From positions 1-6,871 of the forward strand of contig URNQ01000097.1 in NCBI GenBank assembly GCA_900549245.1: a DNA stretch of 6,871 bases, in the 5' to 3' direction. Numbering within the stretch: position 1 is the first letter of the stretch; every line of letters starts with the position of its first letter. The notes under the pieces were generated by a model. That model did no database searches, was not told the DNA's origin, and was given only the letters and a program-made list of their open reading frames with translations. The stretch comes from an uncultured Collinsella sp. (lineage in GTDB: Bacteria; Actinomycetota; Coriobacteriia; Coriobacteriales; Coriobacteriaceae). The translations under genes were made by a program, and so were the position numbers. Of this stretch, positions 4,947-6,871 are shown piece by piece.

Positions 4947-5759
4947 ATGACAGCTATCGATCGAACGCAGGCTGCCGCGGCCTTCAAGACCTACACCGAT
5001 GCCTACGATGCCGCCAATCCACGTATCGCGCTCAAAATCGAGCATACGTACCACGTTGCCGAGGCATGCGATGCCGTGGCGCGCGAACAGGGCTGGTCAC
5101 CACAGGACATCGACCTGGCGTGGCTTTGTGGGCTGTTACACGATATGGGCCGCTTTGAACAGTTGCGGCGTTGGGATACGTTTAAGGATGCCGAAAGCAT
5201 GAGCCATGCGGCGTTGGGCGTCGAGGCCCTCTTTGGCAAAACACCTGCAGACGCACCCGCGACAACAAGTATCCGCGACTTTATCGACAACCCGGCAGAA
5301 GACGAGTTGATTCGCGCAAGCATTGCCTATCACAGCGATTTCCGTCTACCCGCGCAGCTCGATGAGCGAACGCGGAACTTCTGCGATATCGTGCGCGATG
5401 GCGACAAGATCGACATCATGCGCACCATCGCCGACAGCACCGTCGACACCATCCTTAAGGTAGGTGAGGACGCATTTCTTGCCAGCCACTTCTCGGCACC
5501 GACGCTGGCCGCCTTTGACGAGCGCCGCTGCGTCGCACGCGATGAACGCGACGAGCCCGCAGACTACCTGGTGGGACTCATCTGCTTTATGTTTGAGCTC
5601 GTCTATCCGGCAAGCCGCGCGCTGGCGCGCGAGCAGGGCGATATCTACCGCCTGCTCGACGCACCCTTTGGCATCACGCGCCCCTTTACCGACCCCGCCA
5701 CGCAAGCGACCTGGGAACGCCTAAAGAAAGAGATGCGAGCCTGGCTGGCCGGCGCCTAG
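4947..5759 (+). CDS. HD-domain phosphohydrolase, substrate unknown
   Basis: This encodes a 270-residue soluble protein of the HD superfamily, metal-dependent phosphohydrolases that usually act on nucleotides or phosphate esters. Likely metal ligands are in order: H33 or H36 in IEHTYHVAEAC, H65-D66 in CGLLHDMGRFEQL, H87 in ESMSHAALGVE, H129 in IAYHSDFRLP, and D153 in DIVRDGDKIDIMR. The order and spacing fit an intact active site. It lacks the GYP part of c-di-GMP phosphodiesterases and the RelA/SpoT domains, so the substrate cannot be named; neither the nearby cyclase nor azlCD suggests one. The C-terminal third (about 190-270) has no motif I recognise. ATG 4947 has AGGAAG (4936-4941) 5 nt upstream. 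It is divergent from azlC, and its TAG overlaps the stop of the convergent etfA gene. Confidence 0.93.
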   Translation: MTAIDRTQAAAAFKTYTDAYDAANPRIALKIEHTYHVAEACDAVAREQGWSPQDIDLAWLCGLLHDMGRFEQLRRWDTFKDAESMSHAALGVEALFGKTPADAPATTSIRDFIDNPAEDELIRASIAYHSDFRLPAQLDERTRNFCDIVRDGDKIDIMRTIADSTVDTILKVGEDAFLASHFSAPTLAAFDERRCVARDERDEPADYLVGLICFMFELVYPASRALAREQGDIYRLLDAPFGITRPFTDPATQATWERLKKEMRAWLAGA

Positions 5760-6871
5760 CGCTCGAACTGGGCCAGAAGCTCCTCGACGACTTCGACGGC
5801 GTCGCCGACAACTTTGTACTGCGCAACGCCAAAGATGGGAGCATCCGGGTCCTCGTTGACGGCGATGATGCACTCCGCGCCGCCGATGCCGGCTAGGTGC
5901 TGGATAGCACCCGAAACGCCGATGCTCACGAGGAGCTTTGGCGAAACCGACACGCCGGTCTGGCCGATCTGGTGGCGATACTCCAGCCAACCCGCCTCCA
6001 CGACGGGACGCGTGCAACCAAGCTCGGCACCCAGCGCATCGGCGAGTTTTCGCATCAGAGGCAGATTCTTCTTGGAGCCAATGCCGCGGCCCACCACGAC
6101 CAGGCGCTCGGCATCGGCAATTGATGCCTGCTGCCCCCACTCCTCGGCGGGAATCGAGATCTCGACGCGGGCCTTAACATCATCCGCGAGCGATACCTGG
6201 GTAATCGCGCCAGAGCGGCTGTAATCAAACTCGGGTGCCCCAAAGATGCCGGGACGCACCGTTGCCATCTGGGGACGATGATTGGGGCAGATAATGGTAG
6301 CCATCAGGTTGCCGCCAAACGCCGGGCGGGTCTGCTGCAGTAGACCCGTCTCCGTATCCATCGAAAGCACCGTGCAGTCGGCCGTAAGGCCCGTCTGCAA
6401 GCGCACGGCCACACCGGGCGCCAGCTCACGGCCAAAGGCGGTCGCGCCGTACAGAATGGCCTCGGGCCCGCGCTCCGCCACCAAATCGCAAATCAAGCGG
6501 GCATAGACCTCCGCGTCGTTTTGACGCAGCCGCTCGTCGCGGCAGACCACGACCTCGTCGGCACCGGCGAAGACCAGATGCTCCAGGTCCTCAAGTGAGC
6601 TCTCGGGGCCCATGCCGGCCAATGCCACCAGACGGCAACCGCGGGCATCGGCAAGCTCGCGCCCCTTACCCATGAGTTCGTAGGCCACCGGGGCCACGGC
6701 ATTGTGCTCGTCGGTTTGAACGAATACCCAAATGTCTCGATATGCGTCAAGGTCAACCACGCCGGCGGCCTCGTCGCGCTCGATCGAAATGGCATTGACG
6801 GGGCAAGCGTCGACGCACCCGCCGCACAAGATGCAGCCGTCGGTCACATGAGCGCAGCGGTTGGGGCGCTC
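5756..6871 (-). CDS. etfA: Electron transfer flavoprotein alpha subunit with ferredoxin segment (5' end outside window)
   Basis: The visible 371 residues include a 4Fe-4S motif, CILCGGCVDACP, near the start. The ETF alpha N-terminal domain begins at IWVFVQTDEHN, and the FAD domain contains VVVGRGIGSKKNLPLM and LVSIGVSGAIQHLAGI followed by AVNED, the ETF alpha signature. The protein pairs with EtfB and passes electrons between acyl-CoA or hydroxy-acid dehydrogenases and other carriers. Ferredoxin-fused alpha subunits are known in anaerobes, including electron-bifurcating lactate and caffeyl-CoA systems (LctC, CarE). A GTG at 6847 could start the frame, but it has no ribosome site and the frame stays open to the edge (ERPNRCAH, with another Cys). 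The gene therefore probably continues and may carry a second cluster motif. etfB is expected beyond the right edge. The stop shares CTAG with the convergent HD gene, and I see no terminator between them. Confidence 0.95.
   Translation of the reverse strand, partial: ERPNRCAHVTDGCILCGGCVDACPVNAISIERDEAAGVVDLDAYRDIWVFVQTDEHNAVAPVAYELMGKGRELADARGCRLVALAGMGPESSLEDLEHLVFAGADEVVVCRDERLRQNDAEVYARLICDLVAERGPEAILYGATAFGRELAPGVAVRLQTGLTADCTVLSMDTETGLLQQTRPAFGGNLMATIICPNHRPQMATVRPGIFGAPEFDYSRSGAITQVSLADDVKARVEISIPAEEWGQQASIADAERLVVVGRGIGSKKNLPLMRKLADALGAELGCTRPVVEAGWLEYRHQIGQTGVSVSPKLLVSIGVSGAIQHLAGIGGAECIIAVNEDPDAPIFGVAQYKVVGDAVEVVEELLAQFER

Noticed and set aside
4063..4950. 295-codon open frame on the + strand across azlCD
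   Set aside because: It is antisense to two clearly recognised membrane genes and its product is rich in R, H and D with no domain. GC-rich DNA commonly leaves such antisense frames open.
4947..5759. c-di-GMP phosphodiesterase (HD-GYP) paired with the cyclase
   Set aside because: The HD protein has no GYP motif or HD-GYP layout and lies 2.5 kb away on the other strand.

Overview
The window looks like chromosome from a high-GC Gram-positive anaerobe, most likely a Coriobacteriia relative such as Collinsella. This is inferred from the GC-rich third positions, the AGGA/GGGGG-type ribosome sites, the large clostridial-type PurL and the ferredoxin-fused EtfA; no marker gene here proves it. Almost all of it is ordinary metabolic and transport DNA. 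I see no rRNA, tRNA, CRISPR array, insertion sequence or phage gene.

Layout, left to right. (1) 1-171 (+): the last 56 codons of purL (FGAM synthase, glutaminase end), followed by a strong intrinsic terminator at 210-246. (2) 271-1206 (+): a DMT/EamA-family exporter, followed by a weaker hairpin-plus-U-tract terminator that runs up to the stop of the next, convergent gene. (3) 1307-2449 (-): a membrane-anchored diguanylate cyclase with an intact GGDEF site and no RxxD inhibitory site. Its probable promoter sits in a 13-bp inverted repeat. (4) 2638-3659 (-): kdgT, a 2-keto-3-deoxygluconate permease. Its start region only makes sense if the reading frame shifts by one base at an A8 tract. A dyad exactly fills the spacer of its probable promoter. 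(5) 3804-4809 (-): azlC and azlD, overlapping by 11 bp, a two-subunit branched-chain amino-acid exporter. (6) 4947-5759 (+): an HD-domain phosphohydrolase, divergent from azlC. The gap between them carries a perfect 11-bp inverted repeat and a 10-bp tandem repeat. (7) 5756-6871 (-): etfA with an N-terminal 4Fe-4S ferredoxin segment, running off the right edge and sharing a CTAG with the HD gene stop.

Only azlCD is clearly an operon. etfA presumably belongs to an etfBA-type operon lying mostly beyond the right edge. The other genes are single units with no obvious shared pathway. The genes are familiar; the parts worth a second look are the control regions: the kdgT start with its A8 slippery tract and coupled 22-codon frame, and three different inverted repeats placed on or beside probable promoters of the cyclase, kdgT and HD/azlC genes. 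I did not find evidence for a new multi-gene system.
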